DNA of 64,000 nucleotides. It comes from JAICLK01 sp963810525 (GTDB lineage Bacteria; Patescibacteriota; Saccharimonadia; Saccharimonadales; UBA4665). Shown here piece by piece: positions 26,463-35,636 of the stretch. Location of the stretch: contig CAWENB010000001.1 in assembly GCA_963810525.1 (NCBI GenBank), forward strand, positions 76,239 through 140,238. The letters are read 5' to 3'. Each line of letters opens with the position of its first letter. The stretch's first letter is position 1. The position numbers were made by a program, and so were the translations under genes. The notes under the pieces are model-generated. The model was not told the origin of the DNA, ran no database searches, and saw nothing but the letters and a program-made list of their open reading frames with translations.

Positions 26463-28232
26463 TTACTCCTCGATAAACCCGCCCGATTGATGTTGCCACA
26501 GTCTGGCGTAGGTTCCGCCGTTTTTCAGGAGCTGTTTATGCGGTCCTTCCTCCACAATTTTGCCCTCGACCAATACAATTATCCGGTCCATTTTCTGAAT
26601 AGTGCTGAGGCGATGGGCGACCACGATGACCGTCCGGTCTTTCATAAGCGTCCAAAGCGCTTTCTGTACTTCGATTTCGTTTTCGCTGTCAAGGGCGCTG
26701 GTGGCTTCGTCGAGTACCAGAATTGGTGCGTCTTTCAGGATGGATCGGGCGATGGCTACCCGCTGACGCTGCCCGCCGGACAGTTTGACGCCGCGCTCGC
26801 CCACGATGGTATCGTAGCCCCGAGGAAGCCTGTCGATGAAAGAACCGGCATTGGCTTTGTTGGCGGCTGCGATGATTTCTTTCTCGCTGGCATCCGCCCG
26901 CCCGTAAGCGATGTTTTCACGAATGGAACGATGAAATAGCAGCGGTTCCTGTGGTACGTAAGACACAGCGATGCGCAAGCTGGTTTGCGAGACGTCATTA
27001 ATGTTTTGGCCATCGATAAGGATTTCGCCGCTTTGCACTTCATCGAATCTGAGTAGCAAACGGGTAAGTGTCGATTTGCCGCCGCCGCTCGGCCCGACCA
27101 GCCCAACTTTTTCTCCGGGTGCGACCCGAAGGGTAAAATTCTCAAACACTTCTTGCTCAATCGTTTTTTCCTTGTATGCGAACGACACACTTCGTAAATC
27201 TATTGCACCATGGGAGACTTTCAGGCGCTTAGCGTTTGGTTTGTCGGAAATCTCGACGTCTTCGAGTAGCATCTTGGTCATCGGTGTCGCTCCGAGGAAC
27301 GAATCTTCGATTTGCCGCGTCAGGGTATTGATATCAAAAAGCCGATTGGTAAGCGTGAATGTGTAGGTAAATGCGAAGATGCCGGTCGCCAAGATATCCG
27401 GGTGTGAGTGCGATAGGTGGATGAGCAGCATAATCATACAAAACTGCATGACGAGCAACACAGCCATACGGTCATTGCCGCTGCGCGAACCTCGCTGCCA
27501 GTCGCGTATACGCAGGTCGCACAAAATGTCATTTAGCTTGCCATTTTCTTTCATTTCGAACGCTTCACCGGCAAAAGTTTTAACTGTTTGGGCGTTGACT
27601 ATGGTATCGGCCAAGTGGGCTGTGAGCTTGCGCTGCGCGATCAGGCGGTTGTGGCGTAAAAAGGAGCGCTTGCGGCTCTCGATCCAGGCCCAGGTAAGCG
27701 TCACGGAAACAATAACCGTCAAAAACAACCCGAGCTGCCAGGAGTTTATATAAACAATGATGATGCCCGTTAGCAGTGTGCAGGCGAACGGAATACCGTT
27801 GTTGAGCGTCGAAAGCGCCAGTGTATTGAACGCGGCCACGAACTCGATAGCGTCGGACACCAGTTTGCCGCTGACATTGTTGGTATGATAGCCGACTCTG
27901 CGCTTCATCAGCCGGTCAAAGACCTTACCGTGTAAATCGGCCATAGTACTCGCCAACATTTCGTTGAAGCTGGTGATGCCGATGCGGTTGACGATCAGGC
28001 CTGCCGCCGACGCAAGTGCCAGCAGCCATAAGTAACGGCCGAGCTCCGGTCTGTGTGTTGCGATACCGGCGAACACTTTGCCGGCGAAAAACGGTACGGC
28101 GACGCCAATGAGTACCGAGCCGAGTGACACGAGCAGTGAGCACCAGAACTTCGCTCCGTGCGCACGCGCAGCGCGGTAGAAAATTCGCAAACTATCAGTA
28201 ACCAGTATTTCCTCTGTTGAATCTTTTTTCAC
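26463..28232 (-). CDS. ABC exporter half-transporter 2 (TMD-NBD)
   Basis: 589 aa, same architecture as its neighbours. The transmembrane part includes FWCSLLVSLGSVLIGVAVPF. The NBD has GPSGGGKST, LSGGQRQRVAIARS, LVLDEATSALD and VAHRLST, and the protein ends in HQSGGFIEE. It is the first gene of the downstream exporter pair, 128 bases after exporter 3, with translational coupling into exporter 1 at 26461. All key NBD residues are present, so both sites of a heterodimer could hydrolyse ATP. Confidence 0.9.
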   Translation of the reverse strand: MKKDSTEEILVTDSLRIFYRAARAHGAKFWCSLLVSLGSVLIGVAVPFFAGKVFAGIATHRPELGRYLWLLALASAAGLIVNRIGITSFNEMLASTMADLHGKVFDRLMKRRVGYHTNNVSGKLVSDAIEFVAAFNTLALSTLNNGIPFACTLLTGIIIVYINSWQLGLFLTVIVSVTLTWAWIESRKRSFLRHNRLIAQRKLTAHLADTIVNAQTVKTFAGEAFEMKENGKLNDILCDLRIRDWQRGSRSGNDRMAVLLVMQFCMIMLLIHLSHSHPDILATGIFAFTYTFTLTNRLFDINTLTRQIEDSFLGATPMTKMLLEDVEISDKPNAKRLKVSHGAIDLRSVSFAYKEKTIEQEVFENFTLRVAPGEKVGLVGPSGGGKSTLTRLLLRFDEVQSGEILIDGQNINDVSQTSLRIAVSYVPQEPLLFHRSIRENIAYGRADASEKEIIAAANKANAGSFIDRLPRGYDTIVGERGVKLSGGQRQRVAIARSILKDAPILVLDEATSALDSENEIEVQKALWTLMKDRTVIVVAHRLSTIQKMDRIIVLVEGKIVEEGPHKQLLKNGGTYARLWQHQSGGFIEE

Positions 28233-30052
28233 TTGTAGCCGCTCTGATTATTGCATGTCATTATAGCCCCTCTTCGGGCTGATGATAAGTCGTTACACTT
28301 TAAATCATGCATAAAGCGTAATGAGCGGTGTAGCTGGAAGTACGAAGTCTTTTCAATGCATCACTCTTCAATAAACCCGCCCGATTGATGTTGCCAGAGC
28401 CTGGCGTAGGTGCCGCCCGAGCCCAAAAGCTCCTGGTGCGTGCCTTGTTCGATGAGCCTGCCATTTTCAAGTACGACAACCCGATCCATGTGCTGAATGG
28501 TACTTAAGCGGTGGGCGATGACGATGGCGGTGCGGTCGTGCAGTAGCCCCGCGAGTGCCTTTTGGATCAGCCGTTCGCTCTCGGAGTCAAGGGCGCTGGT
28601 GGCTTCGTCGAGCATGAGCAATGGGGCGTCTTTCAGGATTGCTCGTGCAATAGCAATACGTTGCCGCTGGCCGCCGGAAAGCTTCACGCCACGCTCGCCG
28701 ACCAGCGTATCATATCCGTCCGGTAGCTCGCGGATGAATCTGTCGGCCTGAGCGTGCTTAGCGGCCGCGATGATTTCATCCTTAGTAGCGTCCGGCCGGC
28801 CATAGGAAATGTTTTCGCGTATACTCCGGTGGAAAATCGCCGTATCCTGAGGCACATACGCGACTAAATCAGTCAGGTCACGGCTATCAACTGCCTTTCC
28901 GTCAAGCAGAAGCTGGCCACGCGCGACCGGATAATAGCCGAGCAACAGCTTGAGTAGTGTCGATTTGCCGCCACCGCTGTGGCCGACGATACCGATTTTT
29001 TCGCCGCATTTGATGGTCAAGCTAATGTCACTCAAAACCTGTAGGTCTGGTTTGTCGGGATAGGCGAATGACAATCGATGTAGCGTAAGTTCACGTTTGA
29101 AGCTTGGTTTCGGCCGGCTTTCGACCAGGGTGTCTTCATTGAATATATTGCGTTCGCCGAATAGATACCGGTAGGCTTCTTCGATACCTGCCACTTTTAT
29201 ATTGACTTGGGCGATGTTCCATACGACCTGCCAAATAAAGTTGGAAAACAGCACGATCGCCGTCAGAAAGGTAGTGACCTGAGCCAGGCTGATTTGCCCG
29301 TGCAGGTACAAGAACACATTCAAAATGAAGGTGCTCGGCCAGATGATCCACCGTACGAACAGGCTCATGCAGCCCCAGAACAGGATGCTCGTGAAATATG
29401 ACTTTTTCGAGGCCGCAATGACCCGGCGGCGTTTATCTCGCAGCCGAGTAGTTTCTCGTTGCTCGCTTCCAAAGGCTTTGACGCTGACAAAATTGGCAAT
29501 CGCGTCGACGACGTAGCCTTCGACCGTCGACCGTTCATCGGCAGAAGTGCGCTCAGTAGCCACCGCGGCAACGGCCAGCTTACGCCCGGCAATAAACATA
29601 AGCAGCAGCGAAACTAGAAATATGACGCCGGTCATGATGTTGACCGTGAACATCGTTGCGGTAATAATCGGCATGGCGACGATCAGGTTGACATATTCAT
29701 AGTGAAAGTTATTGAACAGGTCACGGAAGTCGCGGCCGAGACTATTGGCGTAACTGCTAATTTTGCCGGTAAAGTTGTTTACGAAGTAGTTGTAGCTGTG
29801 CTGGAGTACATTCACGAACACGATGTTGTCAAATTCGAACGACGCTGCCATGAGCAAACGCAAATACAAAATTTCAGCCGTTCGCCACAATATATCGTGG
29901 CCGACGCTGGCAATGATGAGTACGCCCGTCCAAACAATCGCGCCATGGTCGTGATGGGCTGTCAGGTTGAGTGTCAGCTTGCCGATGAGCCAAGGAATGA
30001 GCGTAATGACGATATCGGCCATCGCGAAAACGGCGGCGGTCATCCAAAATGC

Positions 30053-31141
30053 GGCTTAATAACAAAAACTGGTTGCTGCTAGCGCTTTAAGACGGACAGA
30101 TTTCTTTGTCATTGTTTTCGTTATTCTTGTAAGTACCAACTAAACAAGGAGTAACGAAGATGACTCGAAAGAGCTGTCCGTCTTGCTATTGTACCAACGT
30201 AAAGAAAAACGGTGTGAGGAACGGTCTACAGCGCTACGTCTGTCGTACCTGCCGTCGGTCATGGAGCAGTAAAGGCCGCCCTGGCCGTAAGCGAGCTACC
30301 CTATGGCACCAGTATGCCTTTGACGGTCGTACCGTGAACAGCTTGGCTAAAGAATACCGGAAAAGTACCGGTTGCATCCGCGCTCAACTCAATGGCTACA
30401 GCCCGCCACGCATCATCCAGAAACCGCGTACCGTAGCCGTCATAATGGATGTTACCTACTTTGGGGACTGGGGCCTCCTGGTTGTTATTGACCCATATGC
30501 AGTGGCGACGCTTGGTGAGAATACGGTGCTGTATTACGCCACGGTAGACGGGACAGAACGCACCGTAGATTATGAGGTTGCAACAGATACGATTGAAGCA
30601 ATGGGCTACAGTATCCTGGCGGTCACCATTGACGGCAGACGAGGCGTACGGACTATGCTGGAGGGCAAAGGCATACCGGTCCAGCATTGCCAGTTTCACC
30701 AGCTTATGACCATCACTCAATGTCTGACCAAGAAGCCACGACTGACGCAAAATATTGAGTTACGAGCGCTTGCCTTAACGCTCGCTCGGACAGACGAACT
30801 AACGTTTGAGGATGCACTCGCTGGTTGGTACAAGAAACATGGGGCATGGCTCAAGGAGCGTGATCCGGTCACCAAAAGATATGCCCATGAGCGTACCAGA
30901 AGAGCTTATTTTTCCTTGTGTCGCAACCTACCATATCTGTTCACCTACCAAGCCGATTACATACAGGAAAGTGGCATACGAGTAGCCAACACAACGAGCC
31001 CATTAGACGGAAGATTCGGCGTCTGGAAAGACAAGCTCATACCCCACCGTGGAGCCTCAAAACAACGAATAATTACGATCCTCTGGAGTTTCTTCTCTAG
31101 AAAAACAGATTAGAGTAGACACCAGAATTTGGTGTTAAGCC
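30053..31141 (+). mobile_element. 1089-bp insertion sequence, copy 1 (IS256/IS1249-like)
   Basis: Ends are GGCTTAATAACAAAAACTGG on the left and, reversed on the right, GGCTTAACACCAAATTCTGG. It is flanked by a perfect 8-bp duplication CAAAATGC (30045-30052 and 31142-31149), with one transposase inside. The encoded protein is identical in the three copies in this window, so expansion is recent. The 8-bp duplication and zinc-ribbon transposase suggest the IS1249 group of IS256; the family call is tentative. Confidence 0.9.
30160..31113 (+). CDS. Transposase with N-terminal zinc ribbon, copy 1
   Basis: 317 aa. A zinc ribbon opens the protein (CPSCYCTNVKKNG and YVCRTCRRSW, four Cys pairing as CxxC...CxxC). 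A DDE-type core follows: first Asp in VAVIMDVTYFGDWG, second in LAVTIDGRRGVR, the C-x2-H type string HCQFHQLM, and the C-terminal NTTSPLDGRFGVWK where related transposases carry a Glu. Here the position is Asp, which may be the third metal ligand or may impair activity. AAGGAG lies about ten bases before the ATG. The gene is intact and the copy sits inside an exporter gene, opposite to its direction. Confidence 0.85.
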   Translation: MTRKSCPSCYCTNVKKNGVRNGLQRYVCRTCRRSWSSKGRPGRKRATLWHQYAFDGRTVNSLAKEYRKSTGCIRAQLNGYSPPRIIQKPRTVAVIMDVTYFGDWGLLVVIDPYAVATLGENTVLYYATVDGTERTVDYEVATDTIEAMGYSILAVTIDGRRGVRTMLEGKGIPVQHCQFHQLMTITQCLTKKPRLTQNIELRALALTLARTDELTFEDALAGWYKKHGAWLKERDPVTKRYAHERTRRAYFSLCRNLPYLFTYQADYIQESGIRVANTTSPLDGRFGVWKDKLIPHRGASKQRIITILWSFFSRKTD

Positions 31142-31211
31142 CAAAATGCCGTCTTGAAGCGCTTAATGTAACTGACGAACGCTCGGAGTGACGGATAGTT
31201 TCGCAGCATAG

Positions 31212-32984
31212 TTACTCCTCGATAAACCCGCCCGATTGATGTTGCCAGAGCTTGGCGTAGGTACCGTCCCGCTTGAGAAGCTCAGTGTGCGAGTCTTGCT
31301 CAATAATCCGGCCGTTCTCAAGCACGACGATGCGGTCCATTTTTTGAATAGTGCTTAAACGGTGGGCGATCACAATGGCCGTGCGGCCTTCCATGAGTTG
31401 TTTGAGGCCGGCCTGAATCAAACGCTCACTTTCGGAGTCGAGCGCTGAAGTCGCCTCGTCGAGTACCAGTATCGGCGCGTCTTTCAGGATTGCTCGTGCA
31501 ATAGCAATACGTTGCCGCTGGCCGCCGGAAAGTTTCACGCCACGCTCGCCGACCAGTGTCTCGTAGCCCTGCGGCAACTGCTTGATGAAACCGTCGGCGT
31601 GGGCTTTTTGGGCGGCGGCCGAAATTTCCTTATCATCGGCATCAGGTTTGCCGTACGCGATGTTCTCGAGAATAGAACGGTGGAATAGCAGCGGCTCCTG
31701 CGGTACGTACGCGATTTGCGAACGCAGGTCGTCCTGTGTGATATGCGCGATGTTTTGCTCATCGATCAAAATCTCACCGCCGTCAATATCGGAAAAACGC
31801 AGCAGCAAACGGGTAAACGTTGTCTTGCCTGATCCGGAATGCCCGACCAAGCCGATCTTCTCACCCGGCTTTATGGTGAGACTCAGACTCTCGAACAGCG
31901 CGTCGTCGGCACCGCTATGCGTGAAAACGACGTCACGAAACTCAATGCCGCCGGCTTTGCATCGACACGGCTCTGGCCGGGCGGGATCACGTACTTCCGG
32001 TTTTCGAGACAGAATGTCGATCATTTCGCTGGCGTCGCCGAACGATCGATTGTAGTTACGCAGCGCGTTGTTGCTGAAGGTGAACAGCTGGCTGGCGATG
32101 CTGCTGGTGTAATTGAAAATCAGGAAGGCGGTTGCTAAATTGGCACCGAATGATACTACGCTCAACACGGCTACTTCCAGCGCAATAGCTGACATGATGC
32201 CGGTTACGCTGCTGAGGAACAGCTGCTGGCGCTGAAAGGCGTACATCATATGTATGAGCTTGCGGTAGGTGTCGTCGGTGGCGGCTGCAAAACGATGGTT
32301 TTCTTCCTGTTCGCGGGCAAAGCTCTTTATCGCCATGACATTAGTCAGGGCGTCCGCCAGTACACCGGTCTGCCGGCTTTCGGCGTTCGACACCTCCACG
32401 CCGCGTTTACGGACGCGGCTGCTCACGATGAACGAAATAATTATGTAGAGAATCGAAAACGTAAGCAGTAAGACGCTATAAAGCGGCGACCGAAACCACA
32501 TGACCGTACCCACAAATACCAGCCCGATGAGGAGCGGCGCCACTTGGAATAATGTAGTGTCGGCTAAACGAACATACGCACTCGATAATTTGCTCGTGGC
32601 CGAAACTAATGATCCGGCAAACTGGTTGGCATGGAAGTCGGCACTCATGTTCACGAGGTGATTGAAAACTTCCTGATTGATCGATCGCTCGACTTTACCT
32701 TCGAGCCGCCAATAGAACATGTCAAAGATACGCCACAACAGCGTGCCGCCGATGAGCGAGAGAATTAAGTACAGGATTAACAAACTGCCAAAATCAGCCC
32801 ACATGTGGTGCGGTGAATAATCGTGTTTACTCAGTCGATTCAGTATCGCCGCCAATACGAGTGGCGGCACATAGCTATTCACTAATGTGTTAATGGGCAG
32901 AATTATCACTGTCGGGATGAAAAATTTCGGAAAACGGCGCAGGTGCGGCCAATAGTAACGGAAGGTTTTTTGTGCGGTATTCAT
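31212..32984 (-). CDS. ABC exporter half-transporter 4 (TMD-NBD)
   Basis: 590 aa and first of the four tandem exporters. Six membrane helices are followed by an NBD with GHSGSGKTT, YVPQEPL, LSGGQRQRIAIARA, LVLDEATSALD and IAHRLST, ending HQSGGFIEE. It is the coupled partner of the now-interrupted exporter 3, so its heterodimer partner is damaged unless exporter 3 is still made from the internal ATG. About 250 bases separate it from the divergent gene at 33235, which leaves room for a promoter. Confidence 0.9.
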   Translation of the reverse strand: MNTAQKTFRYYWPHLRRFPKFFIPTVIILPINTLVNSYVPPLVLAAILNRLSKHDYSPHHMWADFGSLLILYLILSLIGGTLLWRIFDMFYWRLEGKVERSINQEVFNHLVNMSADFHANQFAGSLVSATSKLSSAYVRLADTTLFQVAPLLIGLVFVGTVMWFRSPLYSVLLLTFSILYIIISFIVSSRVRKRGVEVSNAESRQTGVLADALTNVMAIKSFAREQEENHRFAAATDDTYRKLIHMMYAFQRQQLFLSSVTGIMSAIALEVAVLSVVSFGANLATAFLIFNYTSSIASQLFTFSNNALRNYNRSFGDASEMIDILSRKPEVRDPARPEPCRCKAGGIEFRDVVFTHSGADDALFESLSLTIKPGEKIGLVGHSGSGKTTFTRLLLRFSDIDGGEILIDEQNIAHITQDDLRSQIAYVPQEPLLFHRSILENIAYGKPDADDKEISAAAQKAHADGFIKQLPQGYETLVGERGVKLSGGQRQRIAIARAILKDAPILVLDEATSALDSESERLIQAGLKQLMEGRTAIVIAHRLSTIQKMDRIVVLENGRIIEQDSHTELLKRDGTYAKLWQHQSGGFIEE

Positions 32985-33234
32985 GGGGCGCCTGTCTCCT
33001 GCAGGGCTCAGGTTTATAATGATTAGTAAGCGTTTGCTTGTAGTTTTGGTTAAACGTTCGTTTTAAGAAGGGAAGTTAGCGCACCGCAAAGGCGGTATCA
33101 GTACCAACTGTCTGGATAGAAATTATCATTTTTGGCCGCCTCCGGGTTATATTGCTAAATAATGAAGAAAATTGTATACTAATTTGAAAGTATTTGCAAC
33201 CACAAAGTTGTTAGCGGAGTGTGGATAAGTCGAG

Positions 33235-34758
33235 ATGAATCATAATGCGCCTGCGAGTCATGGTGAGAGCTGGCCTGCCGACAGCAAGGATGAAATCCCC
33301 ACGCCCAAAAAAAAGAGAAGAAACAGGCGCAGCGGCAAGCGTAAGTCACGTACGGCCAGCGTATCCATAAAGTCTGCCGAATTCAATCCGGATCGTCCGC
33401 GGGAATACAGTGCCAAGAAATTAAGTGAGGCCGTTATCTGGGCGCGTGACGCCGATCGTCTCGGGGATGATAACCGGCCGCTGATTCCTAATGAACGTCA
33501 ACCGGCTCAATACGCGACCGAAGCCGAACAGGTGCAGGTCATCGATCACTCTGAAGATGCAGACCGGGTGCGGGCAGAGGTTACGCCGCCGATTGTTAGC
33601 CAGCAGAATGCGCTGCAATCCGCACCTGCAAAAGAGCGCGAATGGGCCGCCTTTGACCACCCGCAGCGCGCCGATCACGAGCCGCCTCGCACCCAGGAGC
33701 GCCAGTATTTTTGGAATCAGGCTGATGTATACTCATCCGGCGATCATGATATGTTGCCGTCCGTTGCCGGTGACCAGGCGGCGCAAGGTGAGCTCACCCA
33801 AACGTCTGTCAGGCGTCAGGAGATGCCGGTCGTCGCGGCGCTCGATAACGCGGTAAATCCAAACCTTCCGCAAGATACGTTCCCCATGGGAAACAATTCG
33901 GAAAAAGTCTCCGCCCAAAACGAGCATGATGAAACGCGATCCAAGGCGGAAATTATGTCTCGACGAAGCAATAAGCGTGCAGTACAATCGCAGGAAATGG
34001 AAGCTAAGCCCCTTCAGCCAGCCGCAGCCGAAGCGTTTTCCGGCGATCGGCAGTACGCGGAAGAAGTGGTCGCGACCAATGATGAGCCTGGCCCAGATGC
34101 AGATGTTTTACCGACTGAGCCGATTGCTACCGGCATGCCACCCGAAGCTGCGCCACCACTCACCAGTCTTGATGATTTACTAGCAGAACACTTACCCGGA
34201 CCTTCGCCCGCTGAAAACATGGAGTACGCACCAGGCAAACTCGAGCGGCCAGGATCTGAAGTAGAGCAATCGGTTCAGGGGACGGTCGAGCACAGTATGC
34301 AGCGCTCGGAATTGCTTGATCTGGCCCGTACCATCCGGGTCGACGGTGTGAGCGTATATGAAATTTTCACCGCTCGGCGAATTGACGAAGAAGGCTTGCG
34401 TCGCATCATCGTCGCCTACTTGCGCGGCGACGAACTTAGGCAGCTTATCACGAACGAGGTCATTCGCCAGCAGATGAGATTTGAACGTGATCCGCATTTG
34501 CGCGACATGCCAGTCAACGCAGCCGACCGGCAGAAAGCCAAACCAGGTGCTACTAAGAAGTTCAAGGATCGCACCAAATCTATACTGGATAAAGATCGCG
34601 CCAAAGACCGCACCATTAGGGTCGCCGAAATTACGCAGGATATACTCGAGCGTTCACACGAATATTTGCACGAAAATCCCAAAGCCGGACGTAACTTTGG
34701 CATTATCGCGATTGTCATTATCTACTTCGCCATTCTCATTATCGCGCTCATGCGGTAA
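33235..34758 (+). CDS. Tail-anchored, mostly disordered hypothetical protein
   Basis: 507 aa. A basic N-terminus (PKKKRRNRRSGKRKSR) leads into about 300 residues of low-complexity Gln/Glu/Pro/Ala sequence, a folded helical part at about 355-420 (LLDLARTIRVDGVSVYEIF), a Lys-rich segment, and one C-terminal membrane helix (FGIIAIVIIYFAILIIALM). That pattern predicts a tail-anchored cytoplasmic protein. I recognise no family. GGAG lies about 16 bases upstream of the ATG; trhO follows 17 bases after the stop. Confidence 0.75.
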   Translation: MNHNAPASHGESWPADSKDEIPTPKKKRRNRRSGKRKSRTASVSIKSAEFNPDRPREYSAKKLSEAVIWARDADRLGDDNRPLIPNERQPAQYATEAEQVQVIDHSEDADRVRAEVTPPIVSQQNALQSAPAKEREWAAFDHPQRADHEPPRTQERQYFWNQADVYSSGDHDMLPSVAGDQAAQGELTQTSVRRQEMPVVAALDNAVNPNLPQDTFPMGNNSEKVSAQNEHDETRSKAEIMSRRSNKRAVQSQEMEAKPLQPAAAEAFSGDRQYAEEVVATNDEPGPDADVLPTEPIATGMPPEAAPPLTSLDDLLAEHLPGPSPAENMEYAPGKLERPGSEVEQSVQGTVEHSMQRSELLDLARTIRVDGVSVYEIFTARRIDEEGLRRIIVAYLRGDELRQLITNEVIRQQMRFERDPHLRDMPVNAADRQKAKPGATKKFKDRTKSILDKDRAKDRTIRVAEITQDILERSHEYLHENPKAGRNFGIIAIVIIYFAILIIALMR

Positions 34759-34775
34759 GTTATTACTTATTCGAC

Positions 34776-35636
34776 ATGCAAAAGATAATCTTATATTACA
34801 AATTTGTACCATTAGCCGATCCGGCAATGACTATGCGCTGGCAGAAAGAACTGTGTGGCCGGCTGCATTTGCGCGGCCGAGTCATTGTGAGCAAGCATGG
34901 GATAAACGGCACGCTGGGGGGCGAAGTTGATGATGTCAAAGCGTACGTTCGGGAAATGAACCGCACGCCAGAATTTAAAAGAATCGAATACAAGTGGAGC
35001 GACGGGGTCAGGGACGATTTTCCCAAACTGAGCGTCAAGGTCCGCAGTGAGCTGGTGACGCTAGCCTCGGACGAACCGTTTGATCCGTTCGACCGCGGCA
35101 CACCGCTGCGGCCGGAAGCCTGGCATGAGTTTATACAGGCACACCCGGATGCGACGGTTTTTGACGTGCGTAACGATTACGAATCGGACATCGGCGCGTT
35201 CAAAGGTGCGATCAAACCCAAGATAAAAACATTCAAGCAAGTTAAAGCGGAGGTCGAAAAGCTGCCCAAAGACAAACCGGTGCTGACCTACTGTACCGGC
35301 GACATCCGTTGCGAGTACCTCAGCGCTTACATGAAGCACAAAGGATTTAAGGACGTATACCACCTCGACGGCGGCATCGTCAAATACGGCGAAACCTACG
35401 GCGATGACGGACTCTGGGAAGGCAAATGCTACGTGTTCGACAAACGCATGAAGCTCAATTTTTCGGTTGCTGGAACGGATATCGGTACCTGCGTGCATTG
35501 TGGCGAAAAAACTAGCAGGCAAGTGAACTGCGCCGACGCTAGCTGCAACCGCCAGTTTGTAGTCTGTAAGAAATGTAGCCAGGCGCACAGGACGGCGTGC
35601 GAACGCCATGCGAGCAGCGGTACAATAGTAGAGTGA
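34776..35636 (+). CDS. trhO: tRNA uridine(34) hydroxylase, rhodanese-domain (TrhO/YceA)
   Basis: 286 aa. The N-terminal UPF0176 domain (FVPLADPAMTMRWQKEL, HGINGTLGG) is followed by a rhodanese domain (VFDVRNDYESDIG) with the active-site Cys in YCTGDIRCEYLS, then a zinc-type tail of CxxC pairs (CVHCGEKT, CKKCSQAH). TrhO hydroxylates U34 of certain tRNAs using O2. Length and motif order match the family. The TGA stop overlaps the probable GTG start of uvrC. Confidence 0.92.
   Translation: MQKIILYYKFVPLADPAMTMRWQKELCGRLHLRGRVIVSKHGINGTLGGEVDDVKAYVREMNRTPEFKRIEYKWSDGVRDDFPKLSVKVRSELVTLASDEPFDPFDRGTPLRPEAWHEFIQAHPDATVFDVRNDYESDIGAFKGAIKPKIKTFKQVKAEVEKLPKDKPVLTYCTGDIRCEYLSAYMKHKGFKDVYHLDGGIVKYGETYGDDGLWEGKCYVFDKRMKLNFSVAGTDIGTCVHCGEKTSRQVNCADASCNRQFVVCKKCSQAHRTACERHASSGTIVE

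Larger units (their letters stand above)
28361..31209 (-). pseudogene. ABC exporter half-transporter 3, split by an insertion sequence
   Basis: The gene starts at ATG 31209 (MLRNYPSLRAFVSYIKRFK), is interrupted after about 22 codons by the IS at 30053-31141, and resumes at 30044 to the stop at 28361. Without the IS and one copy of the 8-bp duplication the frame is exactly 584 codons. The remaining ORF from ATG 30043 still encodes 560 aa with an intact NBD (GHSGGGKST, LSGGQRQRIAIARA, LMLDEATSALD) but lacks the cytoplasmic N-terminus. The start sits two bases after the exporter 4 stop, with GAGGAG from its tail as ribosome site. Confidence 0.9.

Noticed and set aside
33235..34758. Bacteriophage or secretion function for the tail-anchored protein
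   Set aside because: Only disorder and one C-terminal helix are visible; no motif supports a function.
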